Part shown: one piece after another, positions 46,310-57,159 of the stretch
Layout of the letters: every line of letters starts with the position of its first letter
Position numbering within the stretch: the first letter of the stretch is position 1
Assembly: GCA_937941765.1 (NCBI GenBank)
Contig: CALDGQ010000066.1
Span: 1-64,000, forward strand
Length of the DNA: 64,000 nt
Direction of reading: 5' to 3'
Origin: an uncultured Saprospiraceae bacterium
GTDB lineage: Bacteria; Bacteroidota; Bacteroidia; Chitinophagales; Saprospiraceae
Notes under the pieces: generated by a model
What the model saw: the letters and a program-made list of their open reading frames with translations, nothing else
The model's database searches: none
What the model was told of the DNA's origin: nothing
Position numbers and translations under genes: made by a program

Positions 46310-47509
46310 ATGAAGAGACTAGCGATTATTGGGGGAGGTCCGGCAGCACTTATGTTGGCGACACAACTAGACACAAAGAAGTATGAGGTTACTTTATTTG
46401 AAAAGAATAAAACCGTCGGGAGAAAATTCTTAGTGGCTGGTGATGGTGGTTTAAACTTAACTTATAATGCTCCTTTAAAACAATTGTTAGCTCAGTATGT
46501 TCCAAGTAATTTTACAGATTCAATTCTTACTCAATTTTCCAATAAAGATTTAATCAACTGGTTAAATAAACTCGGAGTCCCAACTTTTATAGGATCTAGT
46601 AATCGGGTATTTCCAAATCCCAACTTGAAACCAATTGAAGTTCTCAACAAGATAGTTGCAGAAGTACGAAAGAATAATGTGAACTTACAACTAAATAAAA
46701 AATGGATAGGATGGAATGAAAAAGGAGATTTGCGAATTGAAGAATCTGAAAATATTAAGTTTGACATTGTCGTCTTTGCACTTGGAGGAGCTAGTTGGAA
46801 AGTAACAGGTTCCGATGGAATGTGGCAATCAGCTTTTGAAGAACGAGGAGTTATTGTCAACCCATTTCGATCCGCCAACTGTTCTTTTGAAGTGGCATGG
46901 AAAAAAGATTTTATCAAAACACATGCTGGCAAACCATTGAAAAATATATCACTGCAATTTAACAATCAAGTTGCGAAAGGAGAGTTGGTCATTACAGCGT
47001 TTGGTCTAGAGGGAAATGCCATTTATGCTTTAAGCCAAAAAATCCAGGATGCATTACTCAGTGAAAAAAGTGTTGTTGTCAATTTAGATTTAAAACCACA
47101 AATGACTGTTGATCAAGTCAAGTCAAAATATAAGAAATCTAACTATGCAAAAGTAACTCAAATTTTAAGTGAAACTTTAAATTTGAATCGTGCTGCTATC
47201 GGGCTATTAAAGCAATTTTCAGATAAAGCAACTTTTTTAGATATAGAAAAATTAGCCGAAGTAATTAAGTGTGTACCTATTGTTGTAAATTCTGCAGGTG
47301 AGCTGGAAAAAGCGATTTCTAGTTTGGGTGGAATTGATTTGAAAGCGTTAGATTCGAATTTCCAATTAAATCAAATACCCAATACTTATGTAATAGGAGA
47401 GATGTTGGATTGGTTTGCGCCTACGGGAGGTTATTTGTTGCAAGCTTGTTTTAGCATGGGTTTTGTTTTGGCGGCACATTTGAATTCGGGGGAAGTGAAT
47501 AGAAATTGA
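46310..47509 (+). CDS. BaiN/HI0933-like NAD(P)/FAD-dependent oxidoreductase
   Basis: A 399-aa flavoprotein. The N-terminal FAD-binding Rossmann motif is IIGGGPAALMLATQL (5-19), followed by KTVGRKFLVAGDGGLNLTY near 37-55, the family-typical GRK-(x)-AGGGRCN-like element. The C-terminal FAD segment is YVIGEMLDWFAPTGGYLLQA near 363-382. The GDGGLNLT variant fits the TIGR03862-like branch (PP_4765 group). Substrate unknown. It has its own intergenic upstream region and is followed by the antitoxin gene. Confidence 0.9.
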   Translation: MKRLAIIGGGPAALMLATQLDTKKYEVTLFEKNKTVGRKFLVAGDGGLNLTYNAPLKQLLAQYVPSNFTDSILTQFSNKDLINWLNKLGVPTFIGSSNRVFPNPNLKPIEVLNKIVAEVRKNNVNLQLNKKWIGWNEKGDLRIEESENIKFDIVVFALGGASWKVTGSDGMWQSAFEERGVIVNPFRSANCSFEVAWKKDFIKTHAGKPLKNISLQFNNQVAKGELVITAFGLEGNAIYALSQKIQDALLSEKSVVVNLDLKPQMTVDQVKSKYKKSNYAKVTQILSETLNLNRAAIGLLKQFSDKATFLDIEKLAEVIKCVPIVVNSAGELEKAISSLGGIDLKALDSNFQLNQIPNTYVIGEMLDWFAPTGGYLLQACFSMGFVLAAHLNSGEVNRN

Positions 47510-47628
47510 TATTTCACTTAAAAAATAGTTTGTGATAAAAAAAAAATGGATTGAGTTTTGAACTATTGCGATTTAACACGCGTTGAGTATAGAATCCAAA
47601 CACGAATATTTGCCAAAAACGATACGTA

Positions 47629-47883
47629 ATGAATACGAAGTTGACATTGACAATCGAAAAAGAAGTGATTCAAGTTGCAAAAGAGTATGCAAAAGAACAG
47701 GGGCAAAGTCTTTCTGATCTCGTTGAAAACTATTTCAAACTCTTAACGAATGAAAGACAGCCATTAAAAACGAACAAGCTATCACCGCGAGTTAAAAGAT
47801 TACGCGGAATTATTAAATCGGAAAAAGATTTAGACTACAAACAAATGCTAACTGAAGAGTTATTAAAAAAATATGGCAAGTAA
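47629..47883 (+). CDS. DUF6364-type (VapB-like) antitoxin, orphan
   Basis: An 84-aa protein whose first 40 residues are a ribbon-helix-helix-like module (KLTLTIEKEVIQVAKEYAKE, then GQSLSDLVENYF), the standard DUF6364 antitoxin start. The C-terminal half would bind a PIN-domain toxin. DUF6364 genes usually overlap a toxin gene downstream; here only a five-codon stub follows (see 47873-47890). It is probably DNA-binding and autoregulatory by family. Confidence 0.82.
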   Translation: MNTKLTLTIEKEVIQVAKEYAKEQGQSLSDLVENYFKLLTNERQPLKTNKLSPRVKRLRGIIKSEKDLDYKQMLTEELLKKYGK

Positions 47884-47890
47884 AATTTAA
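47873..47890 (+). pseudogene. Possible five-codon stub of a lost PIN-domain toxin gene
   Basis: ATG GCA AGT AAA ATT TAA overlaps the antitoxin stop by 11 bases, in the +1-type overlap found in many antitoxin-toxin pairs. It encodes MASKI, which is how many PIN toxins begin, and then stops. The rest of a toxin is absent before the katG terminator at 47917. Inferred from position and start sequence only. Confidence 0.35.
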
Positions 47891-47916
47891 AGACAAAAGA
47901 AAAAAATATATTGTAA

Positions 47917-47953
47917 AATAAAAAGGCCGCTAATCCTAAGATCAACAGCCTTT
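47917..47953 (-). terminator. Terminator of katG
   Basis: On the minus strand AAAGGC-TGTTGATC-TTAG-GATTAGCG-GCCTTT forms a 14-bp stem with some G-U pairs and a four-base loop, followed by TTTTATTTTA. It begins about 28 bases after the katG stop. It may also end transcripts from the antitoxin gene. Confidence 0.82.
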
Positions 47954-47981
47954 CTACTCTAATGTTCTATAAGCCTACTGA

Positions 47982-50195
<2,214 letters not shown>

Positions 50196-50266
50196 TTAAA
50201 TTGGAATTGCATAAAATTAGATATATTTATGTATTCACAAAATCTAAATAATCTATATCAGTATCG

Positions 50267-51211
50267 ATGCTATCAATATCAAAAAGTCAAATAAAGTATG
50301 TACTTGCACTGGATAAAACAGGTAGTTTTAGTGAAGCTGCTGGTCAATGTTTTGTAACTCAAAGTACGTTAAGTACAATGATTAAGAAGTTAGAAAATCA
50401 ATTTGATTTTAAAATTTTTGATCGTAAATCAAAACCAATTAAATTAACAATTGAAGGACAAAATTTAATCAGTCAATTCAAATTGATTCATCATCAGTTT
50501 GAAACTTTGGAGGAACTAGTGCAAGAAACCAAGGATGTAATGCATGGAAATTTGTCAGTAGGAATCATTCCGACTTTGGCACCATTCTTATTGCCGTTGT
50601 TTTTGGATCGATTGGTTTCAAATTATCCCAACATCAAATTTTCAATTTATGAAATTACTACCAATGAAATAATTAGTCGACTTAAATCAAGAGACCTAGA
50701 TATTGGGTTGTTGTCAATTCCACTTGTCGAGAAACAATTAATTCAAAAGAAATTATTCACAGAAGAATTTCTTATTTATGATGCATCAGATTTTAAAAAT
50801 TCAAAAAAGAAATATAAAATTGAAGATATTGATTTGTCCAGATTATGGTTGCTCGAAGAAAGTCATTGCTTAACTTATCAAATTGGGCAAATTTGCCATC
50901 TAAAAAAGAAACGGTCAATTAGTAATAATTTAGTTTATAACAGTGGATCAATTCTCTCTTTATTGGAATTGGTGAATATCAATAAAGGATTGACATTACT
51001 ACCTAAGTTGGCGATCGGCAATGAAAAGCTAATCGATAGGAGCCGAGTTTATAACATGACAAATCCGATTCCAGCAAGAGAAATTGGATTTGTAACTCAT
51101 CCTGATTTTGTAAAAAAAAGAATATTAAAAGTATTGGAGCGGGAAATTAAAGATTCTGTAAAACCCTTATTAAAGAAATCAAAAAATGTGTTTATTGTTA
51201 AGCCGAATTGA
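50267..51211 (+). CDS. oxyR: OxyR-type hydrogen peroxide sensing LysR regulator
   Basis: A 314-aa LysR-family protein. Helix-turn-helix at about 18-40 (TGSFSEAAGQCFVTQSTLST); effector domain from about 93. Cys201 and Cys210 in HCLTYQIGQIC have the C-x8-C spacing of the redox pair in E. coli OxyR (Cys199/Cys208), including the preceding His. A C-terminal extension of about 15 Lys-rich residues is present. Oxidation by H2O2 should form the disulfide and switch on katG next door; this is established for the family and inferred here. Confidence 0.93.
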   Translation: MLSISKSQIKYVLALDKTGSFSEAAGQCFVTQSTLSTMIKKLENQFDFKIFDRKSKPIKLTIEGQNLISQFKLIHHQFETLEELVQETKDVMHGNLSVGIIPTLAPFLLPLFLDRLVSNYPNIKFSIYEITTNEIISRLKSRDLDIGLLSIPLVEKQLIQKKLFTEEFLIYDASDFKNSKKKYKIEDIDLSRLWLLEESHCLTYQIGQICHLKKKRSISNNLVYNSGSILSLLELVNINKGLTLLPKLAIGNEKLIDRSRVYNMTNPIPAREIGFVTHPDFVKKRILKVLEREIKDSVKPLLKKSKNVFIVKPN

Positions 51212-51252
51212 CATTTTTGTAACAAATTATATATTGACAAGAACAACTAAAA

Positions 51253-52125
51253 ATGACGGGAAATTTTATTGACCATATCTATTACAAAAATACACTCAAG
51301 CAAAAGAACTCGCATGAGCATATGTATTTTTTAGAGACCGATTTTGGAAAAATAAGAATGCTGGATACTGGTGGAAACAAGCCCGTGATTATCAATGTAC
51401 CAGATGGACCAAATGTGATTGAACATCAATTGGAATTAGTCAAGGAATTATCGAAAAACTATAGAATAATTTGTTTTGAGTATCCAGGAATAGGTTTTTC
51501 ATATCCAAATGCTAAGTACAATTATTCATTTGATGATGGTACCCAACTACTCATTCAAATAATGCAGCTATTAAAACTAGAAACCGTGTCTTTGTTGTTT
51601 TCTTGTTCGAATAGTTTTTATGCATTAAATGCAGCAATGAATTTTCCAGATCGATTTAATTATATTTTTATTTCGCAATCAGCGTGCATTGATTCGATGG
51701 TTGATTGGACAAAAAGATCAATTCCTAAATTGCTAAAGATTCCAATAATTGGTCAGTTATCAAATATATTATTGGATAAAAAATTAGCGAACATCTGGTA
51801 TCAATATTCCTTGCCAAAAGTTTCGGATAAAAAGGAAATCTTCAGAAAAAAGGCAAACAGTTCATTGCAACGTGGAGGGTGTTTTTGTTTGTCAAGTTTA
51901 GTGCAATCGCTAAAGAAAGAAAGAAACACTTCACTTTTTGTTGAGGATGCAAAGGTGACTTTGGTTTGGGGAAGCAAAGATTTTACCCACAGAAAAACGA
52001 ATAAAGATTCTATTCAAAAACATGTGAAGTCTTGTGAAATTATTGAGTTTGAAAATTGTGGACATTTCCCAGAATTAGAAGACCATAAATCATATGCAAA
52101 ATTGATCAGTGAGAGATTGGGGTGA
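51253..52125 (+). CDS. Alpha/beta hydrolase with atypical nucleophile elbow
   Basis: A 290-aa alpha/beta hydrolase fold protein. The oxyanion region is FEYPGIGFSYP near 75-85. The nucleophile turn reads SCSNS (117-121), with Ser119 in place but both flanking Gly of GxSxG replaced by Ser. Acid candidate Asp is in VWGSKDFTH near 241 and His in NCGHFPELE near 274. Triad residues are therefore all present with an unusual elbow. It starts 41 bases after oxyR, in the same direction, so it may be part of the peroxide response; substrate unknown. Confidence 0.82.
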   Translation: MTGNFIDHIYYKNTLKQKNSHEHMYFLETDFGKIRMLDTGGNKPVIINVPDGPNVIEHQLELVKELSKNYRIICFEYPGIGFSYPNAKYNYSFDDGTQLLIQIMQLLKLETVSLLFSCSNSFYALNAAMNFPDRFNYIFISQSACIDSMVDWTKRSIPKLLKIPIIGQLSNILLDKKLANIWYQYSLPKVSDKKEIFRKKANSSLQRGGCFCLSSLVQSLKKERNTSLFVEDAKVTLVWGSKDFTHRKTNKDSIQKHVKSCEIIEFENCGHFPELEDHKSYAKLISERLG

Positions 52126-52282
52126 TAATTATTAAAGACATTGATGTTGTCTATTATAACAATACTTACCCAAAACACTTTGTCAGCTCAGCAGATTTCG
52201 CGGATCACCTGAAATTTAATAAATTCTTCTTACTTCTGGGTACCTCCATATGAAGACCCAATAAATAATTATAACAATATAA

Positions 52283-52732
52283 TTATATATCATTCATGTC
52301 TTTTTTCGAAGCTTTTTTTCGATTAAATCGATATCCAACATGAAGCTTGCCATATGGAACCGTTATATCTACTCCACGTCCGATTCCTAGCCCAAATTCA
52401 AAAAGAATCCCTTTGTTAGAAATTAGCTTGTAACCTCCTAAAAATCCACCACCGAGACCTATATCTGAGCCAGCACCAGTAAATAAACCGATGTGAAAAC
52501 CATCTGCTCTAGTTTTAGGTTTGAGATAATATTTACCTGCAAGGGTTCCGTAAAATCCCCCCTCTCCAGCAAACATGTCTATATCAACTCCCCAGTCTTC
52601 ACTGAGTACTTGTTCTACTCCAAAACTTAATGTTGTAAATAACCAAGCAGCTGGACTTCCTTTAATTTCTGTTTGTGCATTTGTAAAAGTAGCTAATAAG
52701 CAAAAAGATAGGATGCAAATATATTTTTTCAT
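52283..52732 (-). CDS. Small outer-membrane or periplasmic barrel protein
   Basis: A 149-aa protein. The ATG at 52732 is preferred over a TTG at 52747; it gives a standard signal peptide (MKKYICILSFCLLATF, then TNAQ). The mature part has Gly-rich alternating strands (GLGGGFLGGYKL near 93-104) like an eight-strand barrel but ends with a basic, non-aromatic tail (RKKASKKDMNDI), so membrane insertion is uncertain. No family is recognised. Confidence 0.65.
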   Translation of the reverse strand: MKKYICILSFCLLATFTNAQTEIKGSPAAWLFTTLSFGVEQVLSEDWGVDIDMFAGEGGFYGTLAGKYYLKPKTRADGFHIGLFTGAGSDIGLGGGFLGGYKLISNKGILFEFGLGIGRGVDITVPYGKLHVGYRFNRKKASKKDMNDI

Positions 52733-52983
52733 AATTTTTGTTTTCAAAATATTAATAAGGAATTATGTAAATGCATTACCAAAGTAACTAAATAAACTTA
52801 TAATTATTTTAATATTTTCTTAAAATTGAATAAACTACATCATTGGGTAGTAAGTGATTTGATAGGGAATAACATGGAAACATTGGCAACACAGTTTAGT
52901 GTGATTTTATTATCTTGGAAGCAATTACTTATAATAAAAGGGTAGATTATATATTGAAATTAGAGCTAAAGTCTAAGGTATAA

Positions 52984-53742
52984 ATGATAAAATCAGCTTA
53001 CATTCACGAATATGGCAATGGCAAACTCGAACCAGAGCATTCGGACGTAAAAACTGTACTGGAGGCTAGAGGGATTTCATGTGAATTATTTACTACCAAA
53101 AAACTGCAACGCAATCAACTAGATTTAAATGTATCAACATTAGTAGTCGGTGACCACCCAACCATTTCAACGGTATTTAAAAGAATTGGATATAATATTT
53201 CAACTGATTCTTATCCTCAAAGCTTGCGACCTTATTTAAAAAGACGAATTTGGGAAAGTAATGTTAGGAAAATGCTAATGGAAAGTAGTCAACAAGATTA
53301 TTCAAATATATTTGTCAAGCCTAAAAGGCGAACTAAATTATTTACAGGCTTCGTGATTAATTCGAACACGGAATTATTTAAACTAGATCAAATTTCAAAG
53401 AAAACGGAATTGTACTGTTCAGAGCTTGTAGAATGGGAATCAGAATTCCGTGTTTTTGTAAATCGATCAAAAATTGTAGGTATCAAATGTTATGAAGGAG
53501 CTGAAACTATACAACTCGATATGACCGAAGTTGAAGCCGCTATTAATGATTTTGAAAAATCTACCAACAGCACTGCTGCTTATGGAATTGATTTTGGAGT
53601 TCTTAAAAATGGAGCAACAGCATTGGTTGAATGGAATGATGGGTTTTCTTTGGGTGCTTATGGGCTTGATAAGGAAGTTTATACAGATTTGATAATATCG
53701 CGCTGGGAAGAAATTCTGAAATCCGCTTTTTCTAAGTTCTAA
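52984..53742 (+). CDS. ATP-grasp (DUF4343-like) protein
   Basis: A 252-aa protein with an ATP-grasp layout: a small N-terminal alpha/beta domain, NIFVKPKRRTKLFTGFVI near 109-126 with the phosphate-binding Lys, SELVEWESEFRVFVNRSKIV near 146-165, YGIDFGVLKNGATALVEWND near 199-218, and the DUF4343 hallmark NDGFSLGAYGL near 217-227. Members of this group are thought to be ATP-dependent ligases; no substrate is suggested. It is monocistronic. Confidence 0.85.
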   Translation: MIKSAYIHEYGNGKLEPEHSDVKTVLEARGISCELFTTKKLQRNQLDLNVSTLVVGDHPTISTVFKRIGYNISTDSYPQSLRPYLKRRIWESNVRKMLMESSQQDYSNIFVKPKRRTKLFTGFVINSNTELFKLDQISKKTELYCSELVEWESEFRVFVNRSKIVGIKCYEGAETIQLDMTEVEAAINDFEKSTNSTAAYGIDFGVLKNGATALVEWNDGFSLGAYGLDKEVYTDLIISRWEEILKSAFSKF

Positions 53743-53806
53743 AATTAATCTCTAACTTACATGAGGTTCATTTTTTTCTGCAATAAATTATTCATCTATT
53801 CTTAAA

Positions 53807-55612
53807 ATGGTAAATACTTCCTGCAACATATTCTACCAAATTCGGAAATTATTTCTGGCAAAGATGACTTTGCTATTTGTTTTATATGCTATCTCGGTGA
53901 CCGCTCAACCAGGATGGCAGGATCACACCAGTCGTTATTTCTACAAAATTTTGGATGATGCAGGTAATGAAATCTCATTTAATAAAAGTAAAATCTATCA
54001 AATTGAAATTGCTGGAAAATTATATGAAGCACCTAACATCCCAAACGATTCAGTTCCTTTCGCTATAGAAAATGTGACGGATGAATTTTGTAATTATTTT
54101 CGGATAAATGATCTATCACTTTGCCTTTCTAAAAGAAATCAAGTTAATAAATTGGAAATAAAAATTATTTCTAACAAAGATACGATGTACCTCAATCAGC
54201 CATCAGGTATTGGCTTGAGTCGTTTTTATCCTGGTGTTGATACGCATAAAAAATTGAATGAAGATTATATTTTACAATTCATTCCAGGACATTATTTTTT
54301 CCCAAGATGGATGTCAAAAATCAAAAATGATTTACCAAAAGGAAATGGGAATGTAAAAATTGTAAATCTAGATCAACGTAATTTTATAATTCCTAAAAAC
54401 CTTTACAACTTACTTGCTATTACTCGAAGCGGACGAAGTGATGTAGTTCGGCGAGCAGAGGAATCGGTCATTGATAATTTCACCAAAGAACACTTTATGG
54501 TAAAGAAAACATCAGTATCTCCGACTGCTAATAAATCTTTTCATCCTTACACCAATCCTTACTGGGATCACAACATATATCCAACAAGAGATGCTAATAT
54601 TTATGTTGGAGTCGTTACATTTAAACTAGAAACACATCAGCAAAGAGGCGGAAGAGGGGTCGCTGCTATTTTTGATAACAACAAAAATACAATTGATTAT
54701 TGGTCACCTATTGAAAGTAGTTTGTACGCTTCCACTTTTAAGATTTATCAAGATTCATTTAATGAGGTGTTCTATAATGCTACAATACTTCGAGATTCTA
54801 CTTCATGTGAATCGATTCCATATGGCTGTCCTTTTACAACACAATATTACCGTTCGGAAAATGATGGGCAAAGTTGGAAAGCGGATGATTATTTCTCTTT
54901 CTTATTTCGCCAGTATGCGTTTAGAAAATTTTCGTTTTTAGATAAAAATTTTGCAGTGGGATTTACACTCAGAACCGTAAAGCACTCAAAGAAAAATTAC
55001 ACTTATCAACAAGGCATCTATTATCTGTTGAAAAATAAAGTAGTAGTCGACTCCTTGAAAACACCGATCGACCTGCATTATAATAGCAATTACAATCGAT
55101 ATGCATTTTCGATAAAGAATGATACTATATTCCTTGGACCATGGAGTATGGATGGATTTAAAACAGTTGGAAATCCATTTTATAAACCGATGATTGTACA
55201 AGAAGAAAATCATTGGGAATTTAAGGTAAATGAGGAAATTTATAAAAGAACGCCTCCTGTTATTCCTGATGACTCCATTATTGAGTATCAAAATTTAATA
55301 GTGGTTAATAAACACGAATTAGTATTCAAAAACGGATTAGGAAGTTTATTGTTAAATAATAGTGTAACTGACGACCCAATGAGTAATGGAATTTACATTC
55401 TTGAAAAGGAAAATCAAATTTATCTCCTAGATTATAAAACCGGTTTTACTTATCTGTCTTTTGATGCTGGAAATTCATGGTATATTTATCCCAAGCCATT
55501 AGAAGAACGAGCCAACTACTGGTTTCTAGAAATTGATGATACAAATACTATTTCTTTCTTTGATAAACGAACTATGCAAAAAGTATTTTATAACTTCTCA
55601 TTAAAGGATTAA
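53807..55612 (+). CDS. Secreted protein of unknown function
   Basis: A 601-aa protein exported by a signal peptide (hydrophobic core about 20-33, end AISVTAQ). It starts at ATG 53807, giving a long n-region; ATG 53864 is an alternative. The sequence is rich in aromatic and Asp/Asn residues with repeated strand-like segments and WxxY motifs such as SYFEFD-like stretches, suggesting a beta-propeller (YRSENDGQSWKADDYFSF near 346 and SFDAGNSWYIYPKPLE near 546 resemble BNR/sialidase Asp boxes, SxDxGxxW). No T9SS sorting domain is present. Family unknown. Confidence 0.68.
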   Translation: MVNTSCNIFYQIRKLFLAKMTLLFVLYAISVTAQPGWQDHTSRYFYKILDDAGNEISFNKSKIYQIEIAGKLYEAPNIPNDSVPFAIENVTDEFCNYFRINDLSLCLSKRNQVNKLEIKIISNKDTMYLNQPSGIGLSRFYPGVDTHKKLNEDYILQFIPGHYFFPRWMSKIKNDLPKGNGNVKIVNLDQRNFIIPKNLYNLLAITRSGRSDVVRRAEESVIDNFTKEHFMVKKTSVSPTANKSFHPYTNPYWDHNIYPTRDANIYVGVVTFKLETHQQRGGRGVAAIFDNNKNTIDYWSPIESSLYASTFKIYQDSFNEVFYNATILRDSTSCESIPYGCPFTTQYYRSENDGQSWKADDYFSFLFRQYAFRKFSFLDKNFAVGFTLRTVKHSKKNYTYQQGIYYLLKNKVVVDSLKTPIDLHYNSNYNRYAFSIKNDTIFLGPWSMDGFKTVGNPFYKPMIVQEENHWEFKVNEEIYKRTPPVIPDDSIIEYQNLIVVNKHELVFKNGLGSLLLNNSVTDDPMSNGIYILEKENQIYLLDYKTGFTYLSFDAGNSWYIYPKPLEERANYWFLEIDDTNTISFFDKRTMQKVFYNFSLKD

Positions 55613-55677
55613 ATTGGGAGTGATTATTTGCAATTTGACTTCATGAATGATTACATCAAAAAATTATAAAACGAAAA

Positions 55678-57054
55678 ATGCTACAATTTCCAAAAGACTT
55701 TTTATGGGGAACCGCCACCTCATCTTATCAAATTGAAGGTGCGAATAAAACCGATGGAAAAGGACCATCTATTTGGGATGCATTTTGCCAAATTCCAGGA
55801 AAAATTTCCAATAATGAAAATGGAGATACCGCTTGTGATCATTATCATAAAGTAGTAGAAGATGTGCAAATGATGAAAGCACTCAACATCAAAGCATATC
55901 GATTTTCCATTTCTTGGCCTCGAATTTTACCTGATGGAAAAGTTACTAAGATCAATGAAAAAGGAATTGATTTTTACAATCATCTGATTGATACGTTATT
56001 GAAAAATGAGATTACACCTTGGGTGACTTTGTATCATTGGGATCTACCGCTTGCTTTGCAACTTGAATACGATGGTTGGACAGGAGAAAAAATTTCAGAT
56101 TTATTTGCTGATTACGCGGACCTTTGTTTTTCAAGATTTGGAGACCGAGTAAAAAACTGGATCACGATCAACGAACCATGGGTAGTTGCCATACTTGGAT
56201 ACGGACAAGGTGTGTTTGCACCAGGAAGAATTTCGAATATCGAACCATATGTAGCCGGTCATCAATTGCTATTAGCACATGCCAAAGCAGTTCAAGTTTT
56301 TCGAACAAAATATCAACCAACACAAGGTGGGCAAATAGGGATAACCAACAATTGTGATTGGAGAGAACCTGCTTCTGATAGTGATGCCGATAAAAAAGCT
56401 GCAACAAGAGCATTGGAATTTTTTCTGGGTTGGTTTGCTGATCCAATTTACAAAGGAGATTATCCCAAGTGTATGAAAGAGCGATTAGGAGAACGATTGC
56501 CAGCATTTACACCAGAAGAAAAAACAATGCTTTTACACTCTTCTGATTTCTTTGGACTCAATCACTACACCACCATGTATGCTGCAGAAGCATCTGGAAA
56601 TTTAGGAAAAACCAATACCTATGGCAATGGAGGCATGTCTGAAGATCAAGATGTGATACTTTCTTCCGATCCGAAATGGGAGTACACCTCCATGAGATGG
56701 GCAGTGGTTCCTTGGGGTTGTCGAAAACTGCTACAATGGATTGCAAATCGATATGATAATCCACCAATCTATATTACCGAAAATGGTTGTAGTTACAATG
56801 ATAATTTGGAAAATGGAATTTGTGCGGATGAAAAACGAACTGCTTTTTTTAAAGGATATCTAACTGAATGTAATGCTGCAATCCAACAAGGTGTAAACTT
56901 GAAAGGTTATTTCATTTGGTCATTAATGGATAATTTTGAATGGGCATCTGGTTATTCCAAAAGATTTGGGATTCATTATGTTGATTTTGAAACACTGGAA
57001 AGAACCCCAAAGGATTCTGCTCGTTGGTATGCTGAATTGATTGCGAATCAATAA
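55678..57054 (+). CDS. Glycoside hydrolase family 1 beta-glucosidase
   Basis: A 458-aa GH1 TIM barrel. N-terminal signature FLWGTATSSYQIEGA (8-22); acid/base Glu166 in TINEPW; nucleophile Glu368 in YITENG; C-terminal LMDNFEWASGYSKRFG near 415-430 binds the glucose moiety. It is without a signal peptide, so cytoplasmic; it would hydrolyse beta-linked di- or oligosaccharides. Length is normal. No transporter or SusCD pair is nearby. Confidence 0.96.
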   Translation: MLQFPKDFLWGTATSSYQIEGANKTDGKGPSIWDAFCQIPGKISNNENGDTACDHYHKVVEDVQMMKALNIKAYRFSISWPRILPDGKVTKINEKGIDFYNHLIDTLLKNEITPWVTLYHWDLPLALQLEYDGWTGEKISDLFADYADLCFSRFGDRVKNWITINEPWVVAILGYGQGVFAPGRISNIEPYVAGHQLLLAHAKAVQVFRTKYQPTQGGQIGITNNCDWREPASDSDADKKAATRALEFFLGWFADPIYKGDYPKCMKERLGERLPAFTPEEKTMLLHSSDFFGLNHYTTMYAAEASGNLGKTNTYGNGGMSEDQDVILSSDPKWEYTSMRWAVVPWGCRKLLQWIANRYDNPPIYITENGCSYNDNLENGICADEKRTAFFKGYLTECNAAIQQGVNLKGYFIWSLMDNFEWASGYSKRFGIHYVDFETLERTPKDSARWYAELIANQ

Positions 57055-57105
57055 TATAATGAACTATTCCCATTAACAACTCATTGTGAAATCGTTGTGA
57101 ATCTA

Positions 57106-57140
57106 TTTGAAAAAAATCTACTCAAATAAATTTATGTTTG
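57106..57140 (+). promoter_or_regulatory. Bacteroidota-type promoter
   Basis: TTTG (57106-57109), 23 bases, then TATGTTTG (57133-57140) fits TTG-N17-23-TAnnTTTG exactly at -7. The predicted start is about 13 bases before the ATG at 57160. Confidence 0.6.
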
Positions 57141-57159
57141 TAAAAACATAAATCACACG

